64,000 nucleotides of DNA from JAJFUB01 sp964622325 (GTDB lineage Bacteria; Armatimonadota; Zipacnadia; Zipacnadales; UBA11051), in contig CAZUOJ010000004.1 in NCBI GenBank assembly GCA_964622325.1, forward strand, positions 17,727-81,726, read 5' to 3'. A program made the translations under genes and the position numbers. Within the stretch, counting starts at the first letter, position 1. Each line of letters opens with the position of its first letter. Positions 1 through 8,772 of the stretch are shown one piece after another. The notes beneath the pieces were generated by a model. The model did no database searches. It saw nothing but the letters and a program-made list of their open reading frames with translations, and was not told where the DNA came from.

Positions 1-350
1 CAACCCCGCAAATAATCGTCATCCTTGACAGCCTCCAGCCCTTCATTGGGCTCCCAGGCAATATGTGGCACAGCCTGCTGAGCATGGAGCTCCTTGACCC
101 ACTTATAAGGAAAAGGCTGCCCATAGCCCACATAACGGAAATATGTGGCGTGTTTTTTGCCTGTCAGGCGTTCAAATTCGCTAATCTGGCCAGCAACATT
201 GTGATCTAATTCCACATACGCGCCGATGTAACAGCCTGTGGGCGGCTCATAAGGGCCCAGCTGCTGCGCTTCCAAAGCGCTCGCTGTCCCCCAAGCCGCC
301 AGAATAAGACACAACACTGTAGCAAATAACGATGGACGCTTCTGCATCAT
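1..350 (-). CDS. GH26-like exported glycoside hydrolase, N-terminal part (cut by window edge)
   Basis: Only the first 116 codons are present; the gene runs off the left edge. The reading frame opens with two consecutive ATG codons and a signal peptide (basic start, hydrophobic core, AWGTASA cleavage region near residue 25). The mature part begins GCYIGAYVELDHNV and later has FRYVGYGQPFPYKW and PHIAWEPNEG. These match the opening strands of the GH26 (mannanase/lichenase) TIM barrel, where a glycine-rich first strand is followed by a (M/I)AWEP strand. It starts 16 bp after the lpxL stop on the same strand, so it may be the last gene of the lipid A operon. The catalytic glutamates lie outside the window, so the substrate cannot be inferred. 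Confidence 0.6.
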   Translation of the reverse strand, partial: MMQKRPSLFATVLCLILAAWGTASALEAQQLGPYEPPTGCYIGAYVELDHNVAGQISEFERLTGKKHATYFRYVGYGQPFPYKWVKELHAQQAVPHIAWEPNEGLEAVKDDDYLRG

Positions 351-366
351 TATGGCTGATGTACTT

Positions 367-1332
367 TCAGCTATCCACATTTCCCTGAACTGATTCAGCT
401 TGCCCAGAGCTTTCCCAAGATGGCGCTTGGGGCGCCAGGCGCTTACTTTTCCACCGATTGTGCAGCCACAGCCAATTATCCGGATAGGCCCGTATGGCTT
501 CTTCAATCGCTTTGTTGATGCGCTGCGTATTCACAATGACATCCTGTGTCCGTTGGCCTGTGTGGATAAGCTCAATTTCAGGCCATAAGATAACTTCCAG
601 CGCGCCGCTATCAAAATGCCGCACACAAAAAGCGGCAAACACGCGGGCGTTCGAACGCTGCGCCAGCAAGGCGGGCCCTGTAAATGTCCAGGCCGGACGC
701 CCTAAAAATTCTAACAAAGCGCCCCCTTGGGCGCAATGCTGATCCGGCAAAATGCCCAGCATGCCGCCTGCATTGAGCACACGCAGCATCTCACGAAGAT
801 CCTCGCGACCCAAAACTGTTATTTTGTGTGCCTGGCGGGCTTTGTTAATAAGCCCAGCCACAACAGGATGGGCGGCATCGCGGGCAATGACTGTCAATGG
901 CGCCACCTGTGAAGACGCATAAGCGCCCAGATATTCCCAATTGCCCAGATGCGCGCTGATTAATATAACGCTCGAACCCTCTTGCAAAGCCTGTTTCATT
1001 GGCTGCAAATCTGAACCTGTAAGAAGATGCTTCAAATCTTGCGCCGACAAATAAGGCAGCTTAAAATGCTCCAACATTGTCCGCACGATATTTTTGACGC
1101 TCCGACGACAGATAGCGCGGCATTCCTGCGGCGATAAATGAGGAAAAGTCGCGGCGATATTGCGCTCCGCCATTCGAATCCGCCGCGGCACAAGCAGAAT
1201 AATCAAATTGGCCAGGGCATCCGCCAGGAGATATAATCCCCGAAAAGAAACAAAGCGCACGGCCAGGCTTGTCAGCCAGGCCAGGGCGGCTATGAGAGAT
1301 TGCTCTATCCGACGGCGCCAGAGACTTTTCAT
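367..1332 (-). CDS. lpxL: Lipid A biosynthesis acyltransferase (LpxL/HtrB family)
   Basis: A 321-residue inner-membrane acyltransferase of the Lip_A_acyltrans family, which adds secondary acyl chains to Kdo-lipid A. An N-terminal hydrophobic stretch (about residues 12-50) provides the anchor. The H-x4-E catalytic motif is clear at SAHLGNWE (H128, E133), and the family motif LPDQH follows at residues 195-199. The length is close to the usual 305-325. Its ATG overlaps the lpxK stop by 4 nt (ATGA), so the two are translationally coupled. Family members differ in acyl-chain and position specificity. The sequence cannot tell LpxL from LpxM or LpxP, so the symbol is a family-level guess. Confidence 0.85.
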   Translation of the reverse strand: MKSLWRRRIEQSLIAALAWLTSLAVRFVSFRGLYLLADALANLIILLVPRRIRMAERNIAATFPHLSPQECRAICRRSVKNIVRTMLEHFKLPYLSAQDLKHLLTGSDLQPMKQALQEGSSVILISAHLGNWEYLGAYASSQVAPLTVIARDAAHPVVAGLINKARQAHKITVLGREDLREMLRVLNAGGMLGILPDQHCAQGGALLEFLGRPAWTFTGPALLAQRSNARVFAAFCVRHFDSGALEVILWPEIELIHTGQRTQDVIVNTQRINKAIEEAIRAYPDNWLWLHNRWKSKRLAPQAPSWESSGQAESVQGNVDS

Positions 1333-2447
1333 AAGGCCTTAGGAACAAGGGCAATTATTTTTTCTAAAGCTTCTGTGACGATATCTTCGCCCCGTATAAT
1401 TGCCAATTCGCTCTGTAAAATCCATAGCGGCAAAGCAAAATCTTCAGCAGGCAATATAGCTGAAATCTTGACAGCATCTTTGCCTGTCGTGACAATGCCC
1501 TCGGCTCCCCACTCCTCTGCCTTTTTCTTGATTTGCTGATAATCCTGTGTTCCGTAAATATGATGATCCGGAAAGCGTACAGGCAGCAGCTGGGCTCCCA
1601 GCTGCCGCACTGTATGCTCAAAGCTTTCGGGACAGCCCAGCCCGGAGACGGCTACTATCTTACGCCCGCGCAGGCTTTCTAACGGCACATCTCCTCCATC
1701 CAGAGTCAACAATCTTTGCGGCCTGTGCTGCGTGACAACAATGGGCTTATCTGGCGCATAACAATGGAGCTGAGCTTCTAGCTCGCAAATATGCGCCGCA
1801 GAAGCCAGATCGGCATGTGTAATCCATAATTGATCCGCACGGCGCAAATGCGTCCAGGGCTCGCGCAAAAAGCCGCGGGGAAAAAGATGAGCGGCTTCAG
1901 CCGGAAAGAGAGCGCTGATCAAAACGATATTTAAATCCCGCTCCATACGAAAATACTGATAGCCGTCATCCAGCAACGCTAAAGAGGCGCCCAGACTGTG
2001 CAAAATAGCAATGCTCTTTTCGCGCCGGGCACCTACAACAATGGGCGTGTGTGGCAAGGCGCGGGCAAGCTCCTGCGCTTCATCGCCTGTCAATGACAGT
2101 GCCGCAATATGGCCGCGCCCGTCGCTGGCTAATAAATTTTTGCGCGCTCTGCCTCCATAGCCTCGCAAAACAATCCCGGCCTGAAGGCCGCGTTCGAACA
2201 AAGCTTTAGCCAGATAGCGCACGGCTGTTGTTTTGCCAGTGCCGCCTAATGTCAAATTGCCCACGCTGATTGTCGGCAAAGCAGGGCGTGTTCGGCGCTT
2301 CACGCCGTATTCGTACAGCGCTAAATTAGCCCACAAGCCGCCATAATAGAGCCCGGCCAAACAGGACAGGCCTAGCCGCGCCAGGCTTGCGCCCAGCCCT
2401 TGTTTTTTTCCTGTGACAATATCTTCCCAGCAGACGGCGCTATTCAT
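1329..2447 (-). CDS. lpxK: Tetraacyldisaccharide 4'-kinase LpxK
   Basis: The kinase phosphorylates the 4' position of tetraacyldisaccharide-1-phosphate to give lipid IVA at the inner membrane. The 372-residue protein has the LpxK P-loop SVGNLTLGGTGKTT (residues 61-74), the family signature VLRGYGGR (93-100) and the LLDDGYQ motif (158-164). A hydrophobic segment around residues 22-45 fits membrane association. It overlaps waaA upstream and lpxL downstream by 4 nt each (ATGA). This places it in the Raetz pathway order, although here waaA is transcribed before it. No odd features. Confidence 0.93.
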   Translation of the reverse strand: MNSAVCWEDIVTGKKQGLGASLARLGLSCLAGLYYGGLWANLALYEYGVKRRTRPALPTISVGNLTLGGTGKTTAVRYLAKALFERGLQAGIVLRGYGGRARKNLLASDGRGHIAALSLTGDEAQELARALPHTPIVVGARREKSIAILHSLGASLALLDDGYQYFRMERDLNIVLISALFPAEAAHLFPRGFLREPWTHLRRADQLWITHADLASAAHICELEAQLHCYAPDKPIVVTQHRPQRLLTLDGGDVPLESLRGRKIVAVSGLGCPESFEHTVRQLGAQLLPVRFPDHHIYGTQDYQQIKKKAEEWGAEGIVTTGKDAVKISAILPAEDFALPLWILQSELAIIRGEDIVTEALEKIIALVPKAL

Positions 2448-3904
2448 AAATCTGTAGTCGTTTTTTCAAGCTCTGCCGGAGGAGCTAATTGCGATTCCTC
2501 GGGCGGGGGAGGCGACACGGATTGCTCCACAAGCTCTTCAATGGCTCTGGCGTAACGCTCGGAAGCGCCGGCATATTTGCGCAGCATGGCAGGGCCTAAT
2601 GTCGCTACTTCCGCCCGCCGCTCGGGCTGTGTCAGCCACAGCTCGCATTGCGCCTGCAATTCCTCCGCTGACTTTATTTGCCAGCCGCAGCCTTCTTTAA
2701 TGGCAATCGCACTGATATCGCGAAAATCGGCCATATAGGGGCCAAAAAGCGTGAATTTGCCCTGGGCAATCGGCTCCAGGATATTGTGTCCTGAAAGCCC
2801 CTTGACAAGGCTGCCGCCCATAATTACAAGATCAGCGCAGGCGTACACAGAGGCCAGCTCGCCGATTGTATCCAGAATCACAACGCGCGCGGCGCTGCTG
2901 CTGGGAGGGCCGATTTCTTCGCCTGCTTCGCGTGCCTGCAGCACATGGCTGCGCCGATATACATCATAGCCATGTTCGCGGACAAGCTGATGGATAGCCT
3001 CGCCGCGTTGCGGATGACGCGGGGCAATAATCAGTTGCAAATTTGCGTGTGTGAAGCGCAAATGATCAAAGACTGTCAAAATGATTTCCTCTTCGCCTTC
3101 GTGTGTGCTGCCGGCCAAAATGATGAGATCGTCTTCCCCGAAGCCAAATTCCTGGCGCCAGCGCGCGGCTTCGGCCGCCGATAGCGGCTCGGGCGCGCCA
3201 TCAAATTTAGAATTGCCGCCGACAAATACGCGCTCAGGATTCGCTCCCAAGAAAATAAAACGCTGGGCGTCTTCCTCCGATTGCGCCCCAATCAGCTCCA
3301 CATGCCGGAGCGCCCAGCGATATATCGGCCGCAGCATTTTCGTCCAGGGAAAGGCCCGATCCGAGATACGGCCATTGACGACAACTGTATGCACGCCCCG
3401 ACGCCGCGCCAGACACAGCAAATTGGGCCATAACTCCGTTTCCACTAATATAAGCGCCTGTGGCTGCAGGCGTGAGAATATCTCTTGAAGCACAAAAGGA
3501 ATATCGGGAGGGAAATAAAATACAGCTTCCACGCCCAGATCACGCTGCTGCGCATGAGCGTAGCCGGCTGGCGTCACGACAGAGAGCACAAAATGGGCCA
3601 GAGGCAAACGTATGCGCAGGGCCTTCAAAATGGGCGCCGCGGCATTGACTTCGCCGACGGAAGCGCAATGAATCCAGATCACGGGCTCTTCTGTCTTGGG
3701 CCAATAATCTAATTTCGGGGGCAGCCAGCCCAAACGCTCCCATAAGCCGGCATAGGATTTGCCGCGCCTTTTGCGTTTGGCAAAATACACAGGCATCCAC
3801 AAAACGCCCAGCGCCAATGCCAGAAGGACGAGAGAATTATAAAGGACAAAAGCCCAATCTATCTTACACAGAGATTGCCGAATGTTTTTTATCCACATAG
3901 GCAT
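2444..3904 (-). CDS. waaA: 3-deoxy-D-manno-octulosonic acid (Kdo) transferase WaaA
   Basis: WaaA (KdtA) transfers Kdo from CMP-Kdo to lipid IVA. The protein has an N-terminal membrane segment (YNSLVLLALALGVLW) and then the KdtA signature WERLGWLP. WIHCASVGEVNAA follows, and the GT-B C-terminal half has ILAGSTHEGEEE, IIAPRHPQR and GHNILEPIAQGK. A longer frame opens at 3961 but would overlap msbA by 47 nt. The ATG at 3904 lies 10 nt after the msbA stop behind an AAAAGG ribosome-binding site, so I start there (486 aa). The C-terminus has a proline-rich extension of about 25 residues. No kdsA or kdsB lies in the window. Confidence 0.9.
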   Translation of the reverse strand: MPMWIKNIRQSLCKIDWAFVLYNSLVLLALALGVLWMPVYFAKRKRRGKSYAGLWERLGWLPPKLDYWPKTEEPVIWIHCASVGEVNAAAPILKALRIRLPLAHFVLSVVTPAGYAHAQQRDLGVEAVFYFPPDIPFVLQEIFSRLQPQALILVETELWPNLLCLARRRGVHTVVVNGRISDRAFPWTKMLRPIYRWALRHVELIGAQSEEDAQRFIFLGANPERVFVGGNSKFDGAPEPLSAAEAARWRQEFGFGEDDLIILAGSTHEGEEEIILTVFDHLRFTHANLQLIIAPRHPQRGEAIHQLVREHGYDVYRRSHVLQAREAGEEIGPPSSSAARVVILDTIGELASVYACADLVIMGGSLVKGLSGHNILEPIAQGKFTLFGPYMADFRDISAIAIKEGCGWQIKSAEELQAQCELWLTQPERRAEVATLGPAMLRKYAGASERYARAIEELVEQSVSPPPPEESQLAPPAELEKTTTDL

Positions 3905-3914
3905 TTTGGGCCTT

Positions 3915-5852
3915 TTACAGATCAATAGATTCTGCCGCACTGTCGGCATCGGAAGCGGCAAATTCCGTGATTTCGGGCGAAGACGCTGTAGCGCCTAACA
4001 ATTCACGCGATTCATACAGCCGGCGATACAGCCCCGCTTGTTGCATTAATTCCTCATGCGTGCCCTGTTCCACTATGCGCCCTTCCGACATCACAATAAT
4101 CCGATCGGCGTTGCGAATAGTGGAGAGCCGATGGGCGATGATAATCGCTGTGCGACCCTGAAGCAAAGTGGCTAAAGCCGCGTGGATGGCGGCCTCGCTT
4201 TCGTTATCCAGCGAAGAAGTCGCCTCATCCAGAATCAAAATCCGCGGATTGCGCAAAAAAGCGCGGGCAATCGCAATTCTCTGTCTTTGGCCCCCCGAAA
4301 GCCGCATTCCTTTTTCGCCGACATGCGTATCATAGCCCTCGGGCAAGGACATAATAAAATCATGGGCGTGGGCGGCTTTTGCCGCGGCAATTATTTCCTC
4401 CTCCGTGGCCTCGGGAAAGCTGCAGGCAATGTTTTCGCGGATTGTCGTGCCAAAAAGAATCGTTTCCTGGGGCACACAGGCTAAAAAGCGCCGCAACGAA
4501 TCCTGCCGGATTTGCCGCAAATCAAGGCCATCCAGCAAAACGCGGCCTTTTGTGGGATCATAAAGTCGCATCACAAGATTGGCGACTGTTGTTTTGCCGG
4601 CGCCGCTGGGCCCCGCCAGCGCCACGACTTCCCCGGGCGCAATATCCAGACAAAAATCCGTTAACACCGGATGTTCGCCATCGTAGGAAAATTCCACATG
4701 CTCAAAGGTAATGCGGCCTTCGATGCGGGCTAATTCTACAGCTTGCGGGGCATCTTGTATTTCCGGCTGTTCTTTTAAAAGCGCCCAGGTGCGTTCCGCC
4801 GCGGCTTCGGCCACTTGCAACATCACATACAGGCGCGCCACAGTATTCAGCTCCGCCGCCGCTACTTGCAGGAACACGACAAATAACATTAAGGTGGAAA
4901 AGCTCATCGCCCCCTGCTGGATTTCCTGGCCCGCCACTAGCAGGGTGACTGCCAGCGCGCCGCCCACAATGGCAAAAACCGGCGGCAGGCCCAGGGCTTT
5001 GACCAGCGCATTTTTCATTTCGGCTCGCAGCACTTCTGTAGCCGCCCGCGTAAAGCGCGCCTGCGTCTGCGCCTCGATCCCAAAGGCTTTAATCACGCGC
5101 ATGGCGGCAAAGCTTTCTTCTGTGACAGTAGTTAAATCGGCCACGCGCATTTGAGTGCGCCGCCCATAGCGGCGGGCAAATTGGGCCGTATACGCTGTGA
5201 GCGCAGTGACGAGGGGAAGCGTCACCGCCAGAATCCCTGTCAAAAGCGGCGAAATGCGCAGCATCTGGATAATCATAAATATAATGACGAGAGGCGCCAC
5301 GACTACTTTAAACAAATCCGCGCCGAACGCACGCTGCAGCACGATTGTGTCATTATTGACGCGGGAAATCAGTTCTCCCGAACGCCGCCGATCAAAAAAA
5401 GACATGGACAGAGTTTGCAAATGGCTGAATACGGCGATCCGCAGCCGGCGCAAAATTTGCTGGCCGATGTAATCCCCCAGATATAAAGCCAGGGCGTTGG
5501 CGATGGCTGCCGCTAACAATAGCACGACAAAAATTTTTGTCTTATGAAATATATGTTGCCAGGCCTGCTGTGGCGATACAACGCGGGGCAGGGGCGTTTC
5601 GGAGGAGGGCGGGGCGGCAGAAGCGGGCGGCTTTAATCCTTTGGGCAACCAGGAAAAAATAGAGGGGCTGGGGCTTGTCGGTTGCGCCGGCGGCGCTTGC
5701 CCCGCCAGCATGCTAATGCCATCCAGTATCGGCTTGATGGCGCTCAATGATTGCACATTCAGCCAGGCCGCGCCAGACATTATGGGCACGGCGAGAATGA
5801 TGAGCGGCCACAGGCCGGCGGCAAATACGCGCAAACGCCAGAGCGAGCGCAT
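3915..5852 (-). CDS. msbA: Lipid A export ABC transporter MsbA (fused permease-ATPase)
   Basis: A half-transporter of 645 residues that flips lipid A core across the inner membrane. The N-terminal six-helix domain is followed by an ATPase with Walker A GPSGAGKTT (about 414-422), signature LSGGQRQR (from about 518), Walker B ILILDEATSSLD and H-loop AHRLST. The start at 5852 shares one base with the lpxB stop (TAATG); a longer in-frame opening to 6005 lies inside lpxB and is rejected. Between the first and second helices is a Pro/Ser-rich insert of about 40 residues (about 51-90), longer than in E. coli MsbA. The lipid A operon context supports MsbA over a drug exporter of the same fold. Confidence 0.88.
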   Translation of the reverse strand: MRSLWRLRVFAAGLWPLIILAVPIMSGAAWLNVQSLSAIKPILDGISMLAGQAPPAQPTSPSPSIFSWLPKGLKPPASAAPPSSETPLPRVVSPQQAWQHIFHKTKIFVVLLLAAAIANALALYLGDYIGQQILRRLRIAVFSHLQTLSMSFFDRRRSGELISRVNNDTIVLQRAFGADLFKVVVAPLVIIFMIIQMLRISPLLTGILAVTLPLVTALTAYTAQFARRYGRRTQMRVADLTTVTEESFAAMRVIKAFGIEAQTQARFTRAATEVLRAEMKNALVKALGLPPVFAIVGGALAVTLLVAGQEIQQGAMSFSTLMLFVVFLQVAAAELNTVARLYVMLQVAEAAAERTWALLKEQPEIQDAPQAVELARIEGRITFEHVEFSYDGEHPVLTDFCLDIAPGEVVALAGPSGAGKTTVANLVMRLYDPTKGRVLLDGLDLRQIRQDSLRRFLACVPQETILFGTTIRENIACSFPEATEEEIIAAAKAAHAHDFIMSLPEGYDTHVGEKGMRLSGGQRQRIAIARAFLRNPRILILDEATSSLDNESEAAIHAALATLLQGRTAIIIAHRLSTIRNADRIIVMSEGRIVEQGTHEELMQQAGLYRRLYESRELLGATASSPEITEFAASDADSAAESIDL

Positions 5853-7003
5853 TAATACGCCCCTGCCTTTTTCGTTATCATAGCTTCCAGCAAATCTGCC
5901 GTTCGGGCAATCGCGCCAGGGGGACCCAGCTGCTCCCGCACTCTCTGAAGGGCGTCTCGCATTTGAGCTAATTTTTTCGGTTCCGCCAGCAGCTCCCGAA
6001 CGCATTGAACGATGTTGGCGGCCGTGCAGGCTTCAGCGACGAATTCCGGCATCGCTGGCTCATCCAGAATGATGTTCGGCATCGCGTAAAACCGCGTGGG
6101 GACCCGCATGAGCTTGAATTGCCATGTTTGAAGGGCTGTTCCTTTATAGACAGCCACAAACGGCGTGAGCGCCGCCGCGGCTTCTAAAGTCGTTGTACCC
6201 ATACACACAATGGCCAGATCCGCAGCGGCAAGCAGAGCGGCGTTATCGGCAATGACGCTGAGATGGGGCTGGAGATCCGCGGGAAGGCGCACTGGATCAG
6301 GCCGCCCGGGCAGCCCGGGCGACCAGAGAAAGTGAATGTCCTGTGTCGCTAATAACTGGCGCGCGGCGTTCAACATTTCTTTGCCAATCAGACGCCTTTC
6401 AAAGGGCCGACTGCCGGGCATCAGCCCAATGTACACAGGAGCTGGCGGCAGCCCCAGGCGTGTGCGCAAAAGCCTCTTATCCTCACACGGCTGGACCCGA
6501 TCCATCACTGGATGGCCCACATAATGCACATTGACGCCACAGCGGCGTAACAGTTCGGCGGACCACACAAAGGGCGTGACCACTAAATCCGCCAGCCGGG
6601 CTAATTCGGACCAATCCCGCTCTGTTTTGTCCCAGGAGCGCGGCGGGAAAAAATACATAATCTTTTGCGGCCAGGGAAATTGCCTCACGGCGCGCGCCAC
6701 GCGTATATTGAAGCCGCCAAAATCCACCAGCAGGAGCAAATCTGGCCGCCGCTGCCGCAAAAGCTGCAAAATTTTGTGCTTCGTCCATAAGGCGGCCGGA
6801 AGCTTGAGCAGCGCCTGCCCCAGGCCCATCACTGCCCAGCGGCTGCTGTCAAAATCCGTCTGTACGCCGGCGCGCCGCATCAAAGGGCCCCCGGCGCCTG
6901 TCAGCCGCCAGCCCCCGCGCCGCTGCAGTTCCGCAGCCAGCATAGAGGCATGCACATCGCCCGAAGGATCACCGGCAATAAAAAAAATCTCGCGCAAGGG
7001 CAT
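5852..7003 (-). CDS. lpxB: Lipid-A-disaccharide synthase LpxB
   Basis: LpxB (GT19) condenses UDP-2,3-diacylglucosamine with lipid X to form the lipid A disaccharide. The start ATG at 7003 gives 383 residues, the length of E. coli LpxB, and places the family motif IAGDPSGDVHASML at residues 8-21. An upstream ATG at 7096 would overlap lpxA by 61 nt and add 31 atypical residues. Other family stretches are VLVDFGGFNIRVAR-like (LLLLVDFGGFNIR), YFFPPRSWDK and LPGSRP-like (GLMPGSRPFE). The C-terminal half has CMGTTTLEAA. It lies 33 bp after lpxA and shares one base with the msbA start. Confidence 0.93.
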   Translation of the reverse strand: MPLREIFFIAGDPSGDVHASMLAAELQRRGGWRLTGAGGPLMRRAGVQTDFDSSRWAVMGLGQALLKLPAALWTKHKILQLLRQRRPDLLLLVDFGGFNIRVARAVRQFPWPQKIMYFFPPRSWDKTERDWSELARLADLVVTPFVWSAELLRRCGVNVHYVGHPVMDRVQPCEDKRLLRTRLGLPPAPVYIGLMPGSRPFERRLIGKEMLNAARQLLATQDIHFLWSPGLPGRPDPVRLPADLQPHLSVIADNAALLAAADLAIVCMGTTTLEAAAALTPFVAVYKGTALQTWQFKLMRVPTRFYAMPNIILDEPAMPEFVAEACTAANIVQCVRELLAEPKKLAQMRDALQRVREQLGPPGAIARTADLLEAMITKKAGAY

Positions 7004-7035
7004 GAGTTTTCGCCCCGTCCTGCTGCCGCGACCAC

Positions 7036-7824
7036 TTAGCGGGGATTGCGCTGACGGCCAAATTGGCCCTCTTGATATCGGCGCATAAAGTCGCACAAAT
7101 AGCGCACTTCCGGCAAATCCGGCACCTGTTCCGCCACGGCGCGCAGGGCGTCTGTAAGATTGTATTCGGAACGGAACAACAGGCGGAAGGCTCGCCGTAA
7201 AGCGGCGCGATCCTCGGCCGAGACGCCATGACGCTCCAGGCCAATCACATTCAGGCCGCGCACTTCGGCCGGATTGCCTTCCACAATCGTAAAGGGCGGC
7301 ACATCCTGATTGATGCGGGACATGGCCCCCACCATCGCCATTTTCCCCACCGTGACAAATTGATGAAAGCCTGTCATCCCCCCTACCGTCACATAATCCT
7401 CAAAGACAGTGTGGCCCGAAATCTGCACGCCATTGGCCAATTGACAATAGCTGCCAATGCGCACATTGTGTCCCGCATGACAATAGGCCATAATCATATT
7501 ATAATCGCCAATAATCGTTGCTTCGCCTTCCCCTGTCGCCCGATGCAATGTGACATACTCGCGAATTTGATTGCCCCGCCCAATTTTCAAGAAGCTTTTT
7601 TCATTCTGAAACTTGCGATCCTGCGGCGGCTCGCCCAAAACTGCGCCCGTCGTGATATGGCAATCACTGCCGATTTCTGTCCAGCGCCGAATCACACAAT
7701 GAGGGCCAATCACGCACCGATCGCCAATGATTGTCTCGCCCTCAATAATCGTATAGGGCAAAATCTCCACTTCCACACCTAATTCGGCCTTCGGATCCAC
7801 GATTGCGGTCGGATGTATGCTCAT
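7036..7824 (-). CDS. lpxA: UDP-N-acetylglucosamine acyltransferase LpxA
   Basis: First enzyme of lipid A synthesis, moving a 3-hydroxyacyl chain from ACP to UDP-GlcNAc. At 262 residues it has exactly the E. coli length. The N-terminal two thirds is a left-handed beta helix of hexapeptide repeats (IHPTAIVDP, VEILPYTIIE, TIIGDRCVIG). The catalytic histidine region AYCHAGHNVRIGS places H116 and H119 where E. coli has H122 and H125. GGMTGFHQFVTVGKMAMVGA and the alpha-helical C-terminus follow. It overlaps fabZ by 4 nt (ATGA). The acyl-chain length preference cannot be read with confidence. Confidence 0.95.
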   Translation of the reverse strand: MSIHPTAIVDPKAELGVEVEILPYTIIEGETIIGDRCVIGPHCVIRRWTEIGSDCHITTGAVLGEPPQDRKFQNEKSFLKIGRGNQIREYVTLHRATGEGEATIIGDYNMIMAYCHAGHNVRIGSYCQLANGVQISGHTVFEDYVTVGGMTGFHQFVTVGKMAMVGAMSRINQDVPPFTIVEGNPAEVRGLNVIGLERHGVSAEDRAALRRAFRLLFRSEYNLTDALRAVAEQVPDLPEVRYLCDFMRRYQEGQFGRQRNPR

Positions 7825-8285
7825 TCTTCTGCCTCCGAAGATTCCTGCGGCTGTTCGGCGTCCACCAGCGCGAACATAAATTCGCCTTCCACCGCAATCT
7901 CCCCATTCACACGCGCCACTGCCGCGGCCTTGCCCATATTCCCCTTGCGCCGAACAAGCTCAGCTGTAATAATCACTTGATCCCCCGGCCGCACTTGCCT
8001 GCGAAAGCGGATGCCATCCATTCCGGCAAAAAAAGCGATTTTGCCTTCCGCCTGCGCTTCCGCCAGCAGAAATATCCCGCCCACCTGCGCCATCGCCTCC
8101 AGCATTAAAACGCCAGGCATAACGGGATTGTTGGGCCAATGGCCCGTAAATTGGGGCTCGTTCACAGTGACATTTTTAATCGCCACCGCGCGTTTGCCCG
8201 GCTCCAGCTCGATCACGCGATCGATCATTAAAAAGGGATATCGATGCGGCAAAATCTTCATTATATCTTTGATGTCTAATGTCAC
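7821..8285 (-). CDS. fabZ: 3-hydroxyacyl-ACP dehydratase FabZ
   Basis: FabZ dehydrates 3-hydroxyacyl-ACP in fatty acid elongation and competes with LpxA for the same substrate, hence the common fabZ-lpxA pairing. The 154-residue hot-dog protein carries LPHRYPFLMIDRV (residues 12-24) and the catalytic stretch GHWPNNPVMPGVLMLEAMAQ with H49 and E63. The start is GTG at 8285, set by a GGGAGG site six to seven bases upstream. It is the first gene of the lipid A operon and sits behind a good promoter at 8337-8366. lpxC and lpxD, often upstream of fabZ, are not here. Confidence 0.95.
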   Translation of the reverse strand: MTLDIKDIMKILPHRYPFLMIDRVIELEPGKRAVAIKNVTVNEPQFTGHWPNNPVMPGVLMLEAMAQVGGIFLLAEAQAEGKIAFFAGMDGIRFRRQVRPGDQVIITAELVRRKGNMGKAAAVARVNGEIAVEGEFMFALVDAEQPQESSEAEE

Positions 8286-8336
8286 AATAAGCCTCCCTTT
8301 TTATTGATATTCGGGGAGAAATTTCTGGCTATGGCA

Positions 8337-8366
8337 ATTATAACAAGCACCCCTTTTCAGAGTCAA
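8337..8366 (-). promoter_or_regulatory. Sigma-70 type promoter of the lipid A operon
   Basis: On the minus strand TTGACT is followed after 18 nt by TATAAT, with TG one base before the -10 (extended -10). It ends 51 nt before the fabZ GTG. It lies between the terminator after tRNA-Ala and fabZ, so the operon needs its own promoter here. Confidence 0.7.
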
Positions 8367-8463
8367 AGACGCGGGCGAATTTTGGGGGCGTGTAGGCGCT
8401 AAAGACATCGCCGCGCCCGCTCTTCTTTGGGCGAGAGGCTTTTTATAAATCAAATTATAAATC

Positions 8464-8487
8464 AAAAAAACGCCCCCACTGGGGCGT
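8464..8487 (-). terminator. Intrinsic terminator after tRNA-Ala
   Basis: On the minus strand ACGCCCC and GGGGCGT form a 7-bp stem around a four-base loop, followed by seven T residues. It begins 13 nt after the tRNA 3' end and separates the tRNA from the lipid A operon. Confidence 0.8.
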
Positions 8488-8499
8488 TATGAGCTGTAT

Positions 8500-8575
8500 T
8501 GGTGGACGGAAAGGGATTCGAACCCTCGACCTCGTCCGTGCGAAGGACGCGCTCTCCCGACTGAGCTATCCGCCC
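8500..8575 (-). tRNA. tRNA-Ala (anticodon CGC)
   Basis: A 76-nt cloverleaf. The acceptor stem is GGGCGGA with TCCGTCC and has a G3:U70 pair, the alanine identity element. The D stem is GCTC/GAGC and the anticodon stem CGTCC/GGACG encloses loop TTCGCAC, so the anticodon is CGC. The T arm has TTCGAAT, and the 3' ACCA is encoded in the DNA. Confidence 0.96.
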
Positions 8576-8585
8576 GTCGCTTATT

Positions 8586-8614
8586 ATTATATTGATTTTG
8601 GGCGTGTTTGTCAA
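8586..8614 (-). promoter_or_regulatory. Consensus promoter of tRNA-Ala
   Basis: On the minus strand a perfect TTGACA and a perfect TATAAT are separated by 17 nt. The -10 ends 10 nt before the first base of the tRNA. This shows the main sigma factor of the host uses the standard bacterial consensus. Confidence 0.9.
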
Positions 8615-8683
8615 AAGCTCTGGCCAAAAAGGCGCCTAAAATCTGGGCCTGTCTTTTATCATGTCGCCTATTCATTAATGCAG

Positions 8684-8727
8684 GTGGCCATACTTTTGGC
8701 CACACTTTTTATAGTTTATGCTATAAT
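8684..8727 (+). promoter_or_regulatory. Extended -10 promoter with a palindromic operator-like site
   Basis: TGCTATAAT (the -10 at 8722-8727 with an extended TG) lies 45 bp before the GTG of the DUF4091 gene. No good -35 is visible. Where it would lie there is a perfect inverted repeat, GTGGCCA (8684-8690) and TGGCCAC (8697-8703), separated by 6 nt. That is the geometry of a dimeric regulator site. The role of the repeat is inferred. Confidence 0.45.
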
Positions 8728-8772
8728 CGCAAAGGCGATCCCGCCCCAACAGCTTCCAAGGAGGCCCCGCAA

